Shown here one piece after another: positions 9,572 through 18,826 of a DNA stretch of 64,000 bases. Source of the stretch: CAVZYN01 sp963779515 (GTDB taxonomy: Bacteria; Pseudomonadota; Alphaproteobacteria; Rhizobiales; Hyphomicrobiaceae); the NCBI GenBank assembly GCA_963779515.1, contig CAVZYN010000002.1, positions 930,001 through 994,000 on the forward strand. Direction: 5' to 3'. Position numbers and translations under genes: made by a program. The notes beneath the pieces were generated by a model that had not been told where the DNA came from, made no database searches, and was given only the letters and a program-made list of their open reading frames with translations. Within the stretch, counting starts at the first letter, position 1, and each line of letters opens with the position of its first letter.

Positions 9572-10780
9572 TCACGCCACCTCGAACAATCCAGCGGCAC
9601 CCATGCCGCCGCCGATGCACATGGTCACGACCACGAGCTTGGCGCCGCGCCGCTTGCCTTCGATGAGGGCATGGCCGGCAAGCCGCGTGCCGGAGACGCC
9701 ATAGGGATGACCGACGGCGATGGCGCCGCCATTGACGTTGAGGCGGTCGTCGGGGATGCCGAGCTTGTCGCGGCAATAGATCACCTGCACCGCGAACGCT
9801 TCGTTCAACTCCCACAGGTCGATGTCGGAGACTTTCTTGCCAGCGCGCGCGAGCAGCTTTGGAATCGCATAGACGGGGCCGATGCCCATTTCGTCGGGTT
9901 CGCAGCCCGCGACCGCAAAGCCACGGAAAATTCCAAGCGGTTTCAATCCGCGTTTCTCGGCGAGTTTGGCGTCCATCACGACGCAGGCGGCGGCGCCATC
10001 GGAAAACTGACTGGCGTTGCCGGCCGCGATGACACCGCCCTCAAAGGCGGGCTTGATTTTGGCAAGCCCCTCGAGCGTCGTGTCGGCGCGAATGCCTTCG
10101 TCTGAGGAGAGCGTCACCTCTTCCTCATAGGTGCGCACCACCTCTTTCTTTTCGTTCAGTTCGGTTTTGGTCATCAGGGTCGTGAACGGCGCGATCTCGT
10201 CGCGGAATTTGCCTGCTTGCTGGGCTGCCGCCGCGCGATGCTGGCTCCGGACGCCATAGGCGTCCTGCACGTCGCGGGCGATGCCGTAGCGCTTGGCGAC
10301 GGTCTCCGCCGTCTGCAGCATGTTCCAATAGATTTCGGGCTTTTGCTTTTTAAGCGCCGCGTCCTGGAAGTGATGCCGGTTCATCTGGTTCTGCACGAGG
10401 CTGATGCTCTCGACGCCGCCGGCGACATAGACGTTGCCTTCGCCGGCGTGGATGCGCTGGGCGGCGAGTGCGATGGTCTGCAGGCCCGAGGAGCAGAAGC
10501 GATTGATGGTCATGCCGGAGACGGTGATCGGGCAGCCACCGGCGAGCCCGACCTGGCGGGCGATGTTCCAGCCCGTCGCGCCTTCCGGATTGGCGCAGCC
10601 GATGATGACGTCCTCGACTTCGCCTGGATCGATATTGGCGCGCTTGATGGCCTCGCGGACGACGTGGCCGCCCATGCTGGCGCCGTGCGTGGCGTTGAGG
10701 GCGCCGCGCCAGGATTTGGCGAGGCCCGTGCGGGCAGTCGAGACGATCACGGCATCAGCCACGGCGAAACTCCAATTCAA
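9572..10780 (-). CDS. Acetyl-CoA C-acyltransferase (thiolase)
   Basis: 402 residues, full thiolase length. It has the acyl-accepting Cys in NRFCSSGLQT, the motif ELNEAFAVQVIY, the His motif NGGAIAVGHPYGVSG, and the C-terminal Cys in TMCIGGGMGA. These three catalytic residues are complete. It makes or cleaves 3-ketoacyl-CoA, in fatty-acid oxidation or acetoacetyl-CoA formation; the sequence resembles the FadA-like degradative group. A GTG at 10762 (VADAVIVSTARTG) is the alternative and perhaps better start. No other beta-oxidation gene is adjacent. Confidence 0.88.
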   Translation of the reverse strand: MNWSFAVADAVIVSTARTGLAKSWRGALNATHGASMGGHVVREAIKRANIDPGEVEDVIIGCANPEGATGWNIARQVGLAGGCPITVSGMTINRFCSSGLQTIALAAQRIHAGEGNVYVAGGVESISLVQNQMNRHHFQDAALKKQKPEIYWNMLQTAETVAKRYGIARDVQDAYGVRSQHRAAAAQQAGKFRDEIAPFTTLMTKTELNEKKEVVRTYEEEVTLSSDEGIRADTTLEGLAKIKPAFEGGVIAAGNASQFSDGAAACVVMDAKLAEKRGLKPLGIFRGFAVAGCEPDEMGIGPVYAIPKLLARAGKKVSDIDLWELNEAFAVQVIYCRDKLGIPDDRLNVNGGAIAVGHPYGVSGTRLAGHALIEGKRRGAKLVVVTMCIGGGMGAAGLFEVA

Positions 10781-10848
10781 GAAGGGTTGCCGCCATCAAA
10801 GCCCAGCTCGGCGCGCGACGCAATCAGAACGGGGCGTGAGTGCCGCCG

Positions 10849-11235
10849 TCAATGCCGTGTGCCGTGCGGTTCGGTGATGGGCACGAGGGCAGTCGGTTGT
10901 TGATTGCGGAACTTTAAGACGAGTTGCATTTCGGCATTGGTGTCGCGGCCAGCGATGTCGGGATGCCAGCGCTTGGCGAGGTCCTTGAAGGTCGCGTCAC
11001 GGGTGTAGACGTGGCGGCGCTCGACGTGCCAATCGACGCTGTCGCCGGCGACGATGCGCTCGGGCTCGTCGGTCTTCAGCAGCGACAGGATTGTTTGTGC
11101 GTAAGTCGGAACCGGCGAATGACCCTTGCACCATTTCCAGACTTGCTGCGGAGTGACGCCGCACAACGCGGCCACGGTACGCTGGGTCAATCGCAGTTCA
11201 TCTAAGGCTGCACGAAACTCGAAACATGTCATCAT
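10849..11235 (-). CDS. Small HTH protein with a J-like HPD segment
   Basis: 128 residues from MMTCFEFRAALDEL. The N-terminal half is an XRE-type helix-turn-helix: LTQRTVAALCGVTPQQVWKW. The C-terminal half contains FKDLAKRWHPDIAG and a following helix LVLKFRN, resembling helix II, the HPD loop and helix III of a DnaJ domain. I do not recognise a named family. It sits alone upstream of and divergent from soxBDAG-1, 217 bp away, so it could regulate that operon, but only position suggests this. A longer upstream frame exists without a ribosome site. Confidence 0.55.
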   Translation of the reverse strand: MMTCFEFRAALDELRLTQRTVAALCGVTPQQVWKWCKGHSPVPTYAQTILSLLKTDEPERIVAGDSVDWHVERRHVYTRDATFKDLAKRWHPDIAGRDTNAEMQLVLKFRNQQPTALVPITEPHGTRH

Positions 11236-11452
11236 GACCGGGCCCACTCTGATCCGTTGGCGCCCCCGCTGCGTGATCTCACGAGAGCTTAATACGTGGA
11301 AGATCAGGGCGCTAGATGGTTGCTTGGATGTGTCTCCGACTATGGTGCGAGGGCCACAGTCGGTGTGATCTTTCAGGCTTGCGCTGGGGCGCGCCGGTCC
11401 CTTAGTTTTCAAATCGGATGCAACGGGCATCCGGCAAAGGTTGCGCCCCGAA

Positions 11453-12709
11453 ATGCGGGATACCTATTCAGTTTTCAGGCTGCTCAAAGAGGGCTTGAGC
11501 GGTCATCGAGGCTGGGGGCCGGCTTGGCGCGATGCGGCACCCAAATCTGCGTATGATGTCATCATCATCGGCGGCGGCGGACACGGGTTGGCGAGCGCTT
11601 ACTACCTTGCGCGCAATCACGGCATCACCAACGTCGCCGTTCTGGAACGCGGCCAGATCGGGCTCGGAAACGTCGGCCGCAACACGACGATCATCCGCTC
11701 CAACTATCTGCTTCCAGAGAACCACAACTTCTATGAAAAGTCGCTACAGCTCTGGGAAGGGCTGGAGCAGGATCTCAACTACAACATGATGGTGAGCCAA
11801 CGCGGCGTCATCAATCTGTTCCATTCTGACAGTCAGCGCGATACGTCGGCGCGGCGCGGCAATGCAATGCGGCTCGCCGGCATCGACGCCGAGCTGTTGG
11901 AGAAGGAAGACGTGCGACGCCTCGTGCCGATCCTCGATTTCGACAACGCACGGTTTCCGATCTACGGTGGGTTGCTGCAACCGCGTGGCGGCACCGTCCG
12001 GCACGACGCGGTTGCTTGGGGCTATGCGCGCGCGGCCGACCAGCGCGGCGTCGACATCATCCAGAACTGCGAGGTCTCGGGTATTCGCCGCGAAGGCGAT
12101 CGCGTGACAGGCGTCGAGACGTCACGCGGGTTCATCGGCGCGAACAAGATCGGTATTGCGGTCGCGGGTCATTCATCGCACGTCGCCGCGATGGCGGGGC
12201 TCAGGCTGCCGATCGAGAGCCACAAATTGCAAGCATTCGTCAGCGAAAGCCTGAAGCCGATGCTCGATCACGTCGTGACGTTCGGCGCGGGACACTTCTA
12301 CATCTCGCAGTCGGACAAGGGCGGGCTCGTGTTCGGGGGCTCGCAGGACGGCTACAATTCCTATGCGCGGCGGGGCAACCTGCCGATCGTCGAAGAGGTC
12401 CTCTCCGAGGGCGTCGCCATGATCCCGGCGCTGTCGCGTGTCCGGGTGCTGCGGCAATGGGCCGGCATCATGGACATGACGATGGATGGCTCGCCGATCA
12501 TCGCCAAGACGCCGCTGCAGGGGCTCTATCTCAACGGCGGCTGGTGCTACGGCGGCTTCAAGGCGATCCCGGGATCGGGCTGGTGCTTTGCGCATACGAT
12601 CGCGCAGGATCGCCCGCACGCGCTCAATGCCGCGCTGAACATGGAGCGGTTCCGCGCCGGCCGCGTGCTCGATGAGAAGGGCGCAGGTCCAGCGCCGTGG
12701 GTGCAGTAA
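11453..12709 (+). CDS. soxB: Sarcosine oxidase beta subunit (operon 1)
   Basis: 418 residues. The N-terminal FAD site is YDVIIIGGGGHGLASAYYLA, followed by NVGRNTTIIRSNYL. The His in VRHDAVAWGYARAAD is the expected covalent FMN attachment residue of heterotetrameric sarcosine oxidase. The C-terminal GGWCYGGFKAIPGSG is also characteristic. The subunit oxidises the N-methyl group of sarcosine. ATG 11453 is chosen over the in-frame TTG at 11441. First gene of soxBDAG-1; the delta-subunit gene starts directly after its stop. Confidence 0.93.
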   Translation: MRDTYSVFRLLKEGLSGHRGWGPAWRDAAPKSAYDVIIIGGGGHGLASAYYLARNHGITNVAVLERGQIGLGNVGRNTTIIRSNYLLPENHNFYEKSLQLWEGLEQDLNYNMMVSQRGVINLFHSDSQRDTSARRGNAMRLAGIDAELLEKEDVRRLVPILDFDNARFPIYGGLLQPRGGTVRHDAVAWGYARAADQRGVDIIQNCEVSGIRREGDRVTGVETSRGFIGANKIGIAVAGHSSHVAAMAGLRLPIESHKLQAFVSESLKPMLDHVVTFGAGHFYISQSDKGGLVFGGSQDGYNSYARRGNLPIVEEVLSEGVAMIPALSRVRVLRQWAGIMDMTMDGSPIIAKTPLQGLYLNGGWCYGGFKAIPGSGWCFAHTIAQDRPHALNAALNMERFRAGRVLDEKGAGPAPWVQ

Positions 12710-12982
12710 ATGCAACAGATCAAATGCCCCTGGTGCGGTGTGCGCGATGAAGCAGAGTTTCTCTATCGCGGTGACGCAACGGTGACGCGACCTGCCGATG
12801 CCAACGGAGATGCCTTCTACGCCTATGTCTATGAGCGCCAGAACCCGATGGGCTGGCATGTCGAGTGGTGGCATCACGCGGGTGGTTGCCGGCAGTGGGT
12901 GAAGGTCGTGCGCAATACGGCGACGCACGAGATCGCGGCGACGGGCCGGGCGACCGATGACCTGAAGGTGCCGGGCCGATGA
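12710..12982 (+). CDS. soxD: Sarcosine oxidase delta subunit (operon 1)
   Basis: 90 residues. CPWCGVRDEAEFLYRGDA near the start and HHAGGCRQWVKVVRNT near the end carry the three Cys and one His that bind structural zinc in this subunit. GDAFYAYVYERQNPMGWHVE is the family core. It packs on the alpha subunit. It directly follows soxB, and its end overlaps the alpha-subunit start by 4 bp (ATGA). Confidence 0.93.
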   Translation: MQQIKCPWCGVRDEAEFLYRGDATVTRPADANGDAFYAYVYERQNPMGWHVEWWHHAGGCRQWVKVVRNTATHEIAATGRATDDLKVPGR

Positions 12983-15927
12983 CAGAGACGTTCCGGTTGG
13001 CCAAGGGTGGCCGTATCGATCGAGACCGGGGCTTGCGGTTCACGTTCGACGGCATGGCGTACCAGGGTTTTCAGGGCGATACGCTCGCGTCGGCGTTGCT
13101 TGCCAATGGCGTGCGGCACGTCGGCCGCAGTTTCAAGTATCACCGGCCGCGCGGGATCTTCACGGCTGGACCCGAAGAGCCGAACGCACTCGTTGAATTG
13201 CGGACCGGAGCGCGGCGCGAGCCGAACACGCGCGCGACGGTCGCTGAGCTCTATGACGGCCTGATCGCCGAAAGCCAGAACCGCTGGCCGTCGCTGAAAT
13301 ACGACGTTGCGGCCATCAACGGCAAACTGGCGCGGTTCCTGCCAGCGGGCTTCTACTACAAGACATTCATGTGGCCGGCCGCGTTCTGGGAGAAGGTCTA
13401 CGAGCCCGCAATCCGGCGCGCGGCGGGACTTGGCCGCGCCGCGCTGGAGCCAGATCCAGACACCTATGAGCCGCGCCATGCGCACTGCGATGTGCTGGTC
13501 GTGGGCTCTGGTGCAGCGGGTCTGGCTGCGGCACGCGCGGTCGCCGATGCTGGCGCGCGGGTCATTCTGTGCGAACAGGATTTCGAACTCGGCGGTGGAT
13601 TGCTGGTCTCGCCTGAACACGAGGCTTGGCGTGCCGCGGAGATCAAGGCGCTGGTTGCCAAGCCGGACGTCACGCTGTTGCCGCGCACCACCGTCTTTGG
13701 TCTCTACGATCACGGCGTCGCGGGCGCGCTGGAACGCGTCAGCGATCATCTCGCCGAGCCCGCGGCTTATGAGGTGCGCCAACGCACCTGGACCATCCGC
13801 GCGCGTCACATCATTCTCGCAACCGGCGCCATCGAGCGGTTCGTTGCGTTCCCCGACAACGATCGGCCCGGGATCATGCTGGCGGGTGCGGCCGAGACCT
13901 ACGTGCGCCGTTATGGCGTCGCGCCGGGCCGACGCGCTGTGATCTTTGCCAACAACGACGGCGCCTACGACGCGGCCTATGCGTTGCAAGATGCCGGAGT
14001 CGAGATCAAGGCCATCGTCGATGTGCGTCCGCATTCGATCGCGGCCGATATCGCACGCGGCGCGTTGATCAACGTCGTCGAGGGCGCCGAGGTCATCGGC
14101 ACGGACGGTAAGCGTCTTCTCGGCAAAGTCGCGGTGCGGCGGCGCGTTGGCGGCGGCAGCAGCGTCTTCGATGCCGACCTGCTTTGCATTTCAGGCGGCT
14201 GGAACCCGGCGGTAAACCTCGCGAGCATGGCCGGCGAGAAGCTGCAGTGGGATGCGGCGCTCGCCACCTTCGTGCCGCGGGCAACGCTCGCAGCGGTGCA
14301 ATCAGCCGGGGCGGCGCGCGGCATCTTCGGGATCAAGGCTGCTGCCGAGGATGGCCGCGCAGTTGGCCGCGCGGCGGCGCGAACGCTTGGTCTGCATGTG
14401 TCGGGCGACGGTGGCGGCACGCCGCAAGCAGACGAGCGGCAAACGCCGCTGCAACCCATTTGGGAGGTCGCCGGTTCTGGCAAAGCTTTCATCGATTTGC
14501 AGCATGATGCGACAGCCGGCGACATGCGCCTCGCGCATCAGGAGGGCTTCACGCACGTCGAGCATGCCAAACGCTACACGACGCACAGCATGGGAACGGA
14601 TCAGGGCAAGAGTGGTGGTCTCGTCGGCGTCGCGGTGCTGGCGGCCGCACGCGGCGAACCCATCGAAAAGGTCGGCGTGCCGACGTTCCGGCCCTATGTG
14701 ACGCCGGTGACGTTTGGCGCGTTCGCGGGGCATGATGTGGGGCGGCATCACAAGCCGACGCGGCGGACGCCGCTGCATCGCTGGCATGACAGCGCGCACG
14801 CGGTGTTTATGGAAACTGGGCTGTGGCTGCGCGCGGGCTACTATTCAAAGACGAGAGAGACGGGCTGGGAGCCGATCCTGCGCGAGGCGCGCGCGGTCCG
14901 CCAGGCGGCCGGTCTCTGCGATGTCTCGACGCTTGGCAAGATCGATATTCAGGGCCGCGACTCGGCGTCGTTCCTCGATCGCGTGTATACGAACACGTTC
15001 TCGACGCTGGCGATCGGCCGGGCGCGCTATGGCCTGATGCTGCGCGAGGATGGCCTGATGTTCGATGACGGGACGACGTCGCGGCTCGGCCCTCATCACT
15101 ACCTGATGACCACGACCACGGCAAAAGCCGCCGAAGTCATGGGCCATCTCGAGTTCTGTGCCCAGGTGCTGTGGCCGAGCCTCGATGTGCGCTTCTGTTC
15201 GGTCTCGGATCAGTGGGCGCAGATGGCGCTGACGGGACCGCGCGCGCGCGATGTACTGGCGCGCTGCATCGACGGGTTGGACGTTTCAAATGTGGGACTG
15301 CCGTACATGGCGGCAGGTGAGGGCCGGATCGCAGGTGCGCCGGTGCGCGTGTTTCGCGTCAGTTTCTCGGGCGAGCTTGGCTATGAGGTCGCGACGCCGT
15401 CGGGACTTGGTACGCGCGTGTGGGCGGCGTTGCACGAGGCTGGAACGCCGATGGGATTGGTGCCGTACGGACTCGAGGCGCTGAATGTTTTGCGCGTCGA
15501 GAAGGGGCACGTGACGGGCGCTGAAATCAACGGCCAGACGACCGCGCGCGACCTCGGGTTTGAAAAAATGTTGAAAAAGACTGGAGACTACATCGGCCGC
15601 GTCAATGCCGAGCGGCCCGGGCTGATGGATCCGTCGCGGCCGCGGCTGGTCGGCATCCGCGCGCTCAATCCGTCGTTTGCGAACCGGCTGCGCGCAGGCG
15701 CGCATATCGTCGATCGATCCAATGGGGCGGTGAGCCTCGGATGGGTATCGAGCGTGACGCGGTCGGTGGAACTCAACTGCTGGATCGGTCTTGCCATGCT
15801 GCGCGATGGCGCCCAACGCACCGGCGACCGGCTGCATGCGGCGTTCCCGTTGCGCGATGAAATGGTTGAAGTCGAGATTACCAGTCCGCACCATGTCGAT
15901 CCGGAGAGTGCACGTGTCCGCACCTGA
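12979..15927 (+). CDS. soxA: Sarcosine oxidase alpha subunit (operon 1)
   Basis: 982 residues, the normal size. It starts with the Fer2-like but cluster-free region (DTLASALLANGVRHVG, SFKYHRPRGIFTAG, about residues 25-70). A dinucleotide-binding domain follows (CDVLVVGSGAAGLAAARA, about 170), with ATGAIERFVAFPDNDRPG. The last ~380 residues are a GcvT-type aminomethyl domain (YGLMLREDGLMFDDG, FSGELGYEVATP, GLEALNVLRVEKGH) that binds tetrahydrofolate and turns the methyl group into 5,10-methylene-THF. It overlaps soxD by 4 bp and soxG by 14 bp. Confidence 0.95.
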   Translation: MTETFRLAKGGRIDRDRGLRFTFDGMAYQGFQGDTLASALLANGVRHVGRSFKYHRPRGIFTAGPEEPNALVELRTGARREPNTRATVAELYDGLIAESQNRWPSLKYDVAAINGKLARFLPAGFYYKTFMWPAAFWEKVYEPAIRRAAGLGRAALEPDPDTYEPRHAHCDVLVVGSGAAGLAAARAVADAGARVILCEQDFELGGGLLVSPEHEAWRAAEIKALVAKPDVTLLPRTTVFGLYDHGVAGALERVSDHLAEPAAYEVRQRTWTIRARHIILATGAIERFVAFPDNDRPGIMLAGAAETYVRRYGVAPGRRAVIFANNDGAYDAAYALQDAGVEIKAIVDVRPHSIAADIARGALINVVEGAEVIGTDGKRLLGKVAVRRRVGGGSSVFDADLLCISGGWNPAVNLASMAGEKLQWDAALATFVPRATLAAVQSAGAARGIFGIKAAAEDGRAVGRAAARTLGLHVSGDGGGTPQADERQTPLQPIWEVAGSGKAFIDLQHDATAGDMRLAHQEGFTHVEHAKRYTTHSMGTDQGKSGGLVGVAVLAAARGEPIEKVGVPTFRPYVTPVTFGAFAGHDVGRHHKPTRRTPLHRWHDSAHAVFMETGLWLRAGYYSKTRETGWEPILREARAVRQAAGLCDVSTLGKIDIQGRDSASFLDRVYTNTFSTLAIGRARYGLMLREDGLMFDDGTTSRLGPHHYLMTTTTAKAAEVMGHLEFCAQVLWPSLDVRFCSVSDQWAQMALTGPRARDVLARCIDGLDVSNVGLPYMAAGEGRIAGAPVRVFRVSFSGELGYEVATPSGLGTRVWAALHEAGTPMGLVPYGLEALNVLRVEKGHVTGAEINGQTTARDLGFEKMLKKTGDYIGRVNAERPGLMDPSRPRLVGIRALNPSFANRLRAGAHIVDRSNGAVSLGWVSSVTRSVELNCWIGLAMLRDGAQRTGDRLHAAFPLRDEMVEVEITSPHHVDPESARVRT

Positions 15928-16570
15928 GGTCATCTCGCCGATCGCACATCGCTTCACGCCGGGACGCTTTGGCGCGGCAGGGGGCAAAGTCGTTGAGCTG
16001 AGCTTGCCGCGCCGGGCGATCTGGCAATTGATGTCGGCGAAGGGGGCACGTGATGCCGTCAATGCGACGGTGCGTTCCAGCCTCGGCCTCGCGCTTCCCG
16101 GTCCCAATCAAGCGACGGGCTCGGACGCGCTGACGATCCTCGCCATCCAACCCGATCATTGGCTCATCACCGCACCAATCGCGCAAGGCGAGGCGTTGCG
16201 CGCGAAAATTCAGGCCATCGCCAGCGATCAGGCCGCGCTGGTGGAACAAAGCGGTGGAAAAGCCATCCTGCGAATCTCGGGCGCGCATGCTCGCGACGTG
16301 CTGGCGAAAGGTTGCCGCATCGACCTCGATCCGCGTGTGTTCGGCGCCGATGCCGTGGCCGCGACGCCGATCGCGCACTTGCAGATGCTGGTCCATCGCG
16401 TGGGATCAGGCGACACCTTCGATCTTTACGTGACGTCGTCGTTCGCGGAGGCGGCATTCGACTGGCTCACCACGTCGGCCAAACAATTCGGCTATGAGAT
16501 CGCGGGAATTGAGTTGAGTGTTTACCCCCAACCCACCCTCAGACCTGATCGTCAGTCGGTCCGCGCTTGA
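15914..16570 (+). CDS. soxG: Sarcosine oxidase gamma subunit (operon 1)
   Basis: 218 residues from GTG 15914, whose start lies inside the end of soxA. This start gives VSAPEVISPIAHRFTPGRFG, like other gamma subunits. TILAIQPDHWLITAP, LVEQSGGKAILRISG and KGCRIDLDPRVF are the conserved parts. The gamma subunit resembles a small GcvT domain and completes the tetramer. Its last 19 bp overlap the 3' end of folB on the other strand, so there is no room for a separate terminator between the convergent genes. Confidence 0.9.
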   Translation: MSAPEVISPIAHRFTPGRFGAAGGKVVELSLPRRAIWQLMSAKGARDAVNATVRSSLGLALPGPNQATGSDALTILAIQPDHWLITAPIAQGEALRAKIQAIASDQAALVEQSGGKAILRISGAHARDVLAKGCRIDLDPRVFGADAVAATPIAHLQMLVHRVGSGDTFDLYVTSSFAEAAFDWLTTSAKQFGYEIAGIELSVYPQPTLRPDRQSVRA

Positions 16571-16962
16571 CGCCGTTCGATTTCGATGCCGACCGATTTC
16601 ACCGACGGAATGATATCGGGCTTCTCGATCCTGATACGCGCGCACTGAACTCGCGTGTCTTCGAGACACGCTTTGGCGATGTGCTCGGCGAGCGTCTCCA
16701 ACAGCTGCACGTGATCTTCCTCGACGAGCCGCTCGATGCGGCTGACGATCCGGCTGTAGTCGACGACATCGGCCAGCCGGTCGGATCTGCCGTCATAATC
16801 GTCGCGCACCGCAAGATCGACGGAGATGATGACGCGCTGCTGATATCGTTTCTCCTGCTCATATACGCCGACGCTCGCCACGATCTCCAGATCGCGCACA
16901 AAGACGTGCCGTGTTGCGTGTTCGGCGGAAGCGTATGAATGGGACGGCGGGAACTGTGACAC
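16552..16962 (-). CDS. folB: Dihydroneopterin aldolase FolB
   Basis: 136 residues from GTG 16962. Core motifs: RDLEIVASVGVYEQEKRYQQ with the substrate-binding Glu, VDYSRIVSRIERLVEEDHVQ, LLETLAEHIAKACLED and IRIEKPDIIP with the catalytic Lys. It converts dihydroneopterin to 6-hydroxymethyl-dihydropterin in folate synthesis. It appears fused to the upstream SDR in one long frame only because that gene carries an indel; the SDR's own stop is at 16992, 29 bp before this start. A folate gene beside a THF-using oxidase operon fits, though it is convergent. Confidence 0.9.
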   Translation of the reverse strand: MSQFPPSHSYASAEHATRHVFVRDLEIVASVGVYEQEKRYQQRVIISVDLAVRDDYDGRSDRLADVVDYSRIVSRIERLVEEDHVQLLETLAEHIAKACLEDTRVQCARIRIEKPDIIPSVKSVGIEIERRQARTD

Positions 16963-16991
16963 GACTGTATCCTGATGCTGCAAGTTGGAGC

Positions 16992-17760
16992 TTAGCCGCG
17001 GCCATCGCCGATGTCGGGCGTTTGCCAGGCCAGATGTTGGCCGCCGTCCAAGGCGATCATTTGACCGGTCATGGCGGGCGCGCTGAGAATAAATCGGATA
17101 GCGGACGGCGATTTCGTCCGGCGTGGTGCCGCGGCCGAGCGGAACCGTTTCCCACTGCTGCCTGAAGTCGGCCTCGCTCTGGTGGTCGCTCTTCAGGACG
17201 GGGCCAGGGCCGATGGCGTTGACGCGAATCCTCGGGGCAAAGGCCTGTGCCAAAGTCTGCGTCACCGTCCAGAGCCCGGCTTTGGTTGCATGGTAGGAGA
17301 AAAAGTGCGGCGTCGGTTTCCACACCCGCTGATCGATGATGTTGATGATGTTGCCGGTGGCGTTCGCCGGCAGGTGCGCCGCGATAGCCTTGGCGAGAAA
17401 TACCGGTGCGCGAAGATTGGTCGCCTGATGCGCGTCCCACAGTGCGGGCTCGAGCGTGGTGATGTCGTCGTAAGCAAACAGCGACGCATTGTTGACGAGG
17501 CAGAGCGGCGCGCCGAGCGTCTCGACACATTGCGGGACGAGCGCCTCGACCGCGCGCGCATCGGCGAGGTCGGCGCTCAGGACCGCGGCGTGTCCGCCGG
17601 ATTGCGTGATCTGTTGCTGCAACTGATCGGCGGCCGCACGCGAACGGTTGCAATGGATGGCAACGCGCCAGCCTTGGGCGGCGAAATCGAGGGCAATCGC
17701 GCGCCCGATGCGCTGGGCGGCGCCGGTGATCAGGACGGTTCGGTCTTGAGTAGGTGTCAT
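16992..17760 (-). CDS. SDR family oxidoreductase, FolM/pteridine-reductase-like (single-base frameshift)
   Basis: TVLITGAAQRIGRAIALDFA is the NADP site with an Arg after the Gly-rich turn, as in pteridine reductases. CLVNNASLFAYDDI, the YHATKAGL catalytic Tyr-Lys and VNAIGPGPVLKSDHQS follow. Frame is lost after DEIA near 17103-17109; deleting one base restores AIRFILSAPAMTGQMIALDG and the end TPDIGDGRG at a TAA, giving 255 residues. Upstream of folB, it probably reduces dihydrofolate or dihydrobiopterin, as E. coli FolM does. The breakage looks like the same kind of sequence error as in purQ. Confidence 0.8.
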
Positions 17761-17844
17761 GTGGTTCTTGTTCGCAAAGGTGGTGCCGCGTATCGGGAGT
17801 GCATAGCCGATATTGCGGCGCCCGTCGCCACCGTCGGCTGTTGC

Positions 17845-18681
17845 CTAACGGTCGTCGCCGCCGAAGACGCCGCCGAGCATCGAGCCTTCGCCGCCCGTAA
17901 CGCCCGGAGCATTGGCGATGATGCGGCCGGCGAGGCGTGAGAACGGCAAGCTCTGCAGCCACACTTTGCCGGGGCCCCGCAGTTGCGCGAAGAACACGCC
18001 TTCGCCGCCGAAGATCATCGATTTGACGCTGCCTGCCCGGACGATATCGAACTCGACCGACGGCGTCAGCGCGGCGAGACAGCCCGTATCGACGTGGAGT
18101 TCTTCGCCAGACGCCAGCTCACGCTCGATGACGCAGCCGCCGACGTGGACGAATACGATGCCATCGCCTTCGAGTTTCTGCATGATGAAGCCTTCGCCGC
18201 CGAACAGGCCCGTCATGATCTTGCGCTGGAAGTGAATGCCGACGCTAACGCCCTTTGCAGCCGCGAGGAAGGCGTCTTTCTGGCAGATCATCATGCCGCC
18301 CATCTCGTCGAGATGGAATGGGATGATGGTGCCGGGATAAGGTGCGGCGAAGGCCACGCGCTCCTTGCGTTGGCCCTGGTTCTCGAACGCCGTCATGAAC
18401 AGGCTCTCGCCGGTCAGAATGCGTTTTCCGGCGCTTGCGATCTTACCGAAGAAGCCGCCCGGCGCCTTGCTGCCGTCGCCGAACACGGTGTCCATGTGGA
18501 TGGCGGGGGATTTGTACATCATCCCGCCCGCTTCCGCGATCGCGCTCTCGCCGGGATCAAGTTCGATTTCGACGAACTGCATCTCCTGGCCGGTGATCTT
18601 GTAGTCGATCACGTCGGCGCGGCTGCCGCCTGATCCGCCGCGCTGGCCGCCTACTTTCGGAACCGATCCAAACCCAACCAT
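17845..18681 (-). CDS. AIM24 / TIGR00266 family protein
   Basis: 278 residues. Glycine-rich beta-rich protein: VDIDYKITG-like DVIDYKITGQEMQFVEIELD, AEAGGMMYKSPAIHMDT, FMTAFENQGQRKERVAFAAP, GTIIPFHLDEMGGMMICQKD and IFGGEGVFFAQLRGPGKVWL. This is the TIGR00266/AIM24 family, whose bacterial role is not established; yeast Aim24 is mitochondrial. No leader or membrane segment. The start at 18681 is the first Met that keeps the family N-terminus; the longer upstream frame is low-complexity. It is divergent from the membrane-anchored unknown gene at 18827. Confidence 0.85.
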   Translation of the reverse strand: MVGFGSVPKVGGQRGGSGGSRADVIDYKITGQEMQFVEIELDPGESAIAEAGGMMYKSPAIHMDTVFGDGSKAPGGFFGKIASAGKRILTGESLFMTAFENQGQRKERVAFAAPYPGTIIPFHLDEMGGMMICQKDAFLAAAKGVSVGIHFQRKIMTGLFGGEGFIMQKLEGDGIVFVHVGGCVIERELASGEELHVDTGCLAALTPSVEFDIVRAGSVKSMIFGGEGVFFAQLRGPGKVWLQSLPFSRLAGRIIANAPGVTGGEGSMLGGVFGGDDR

Positions 18682-18826
18682 TGCGCCACACTCCCTCTCT
18701 TTTCGATGCGAGATCCGTCTTTTCAACTCAGCCAGCCGCGCGTTATCCCCACGCCGTGGCCATGCCCTAGTTGCGACCGAATCAGAGGTTGATTTAACTG
18801 GCGGCGGCGAAAGAGGAAAGCCCGGC

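Noticed and set aside
16552..17760. SDR-FolB fusion protein
   Set aside because: The long frame arises from one extra base near 17103-17109; correcting it gives a normal SDR ending at 16992 and a separate FolB start at 16962.
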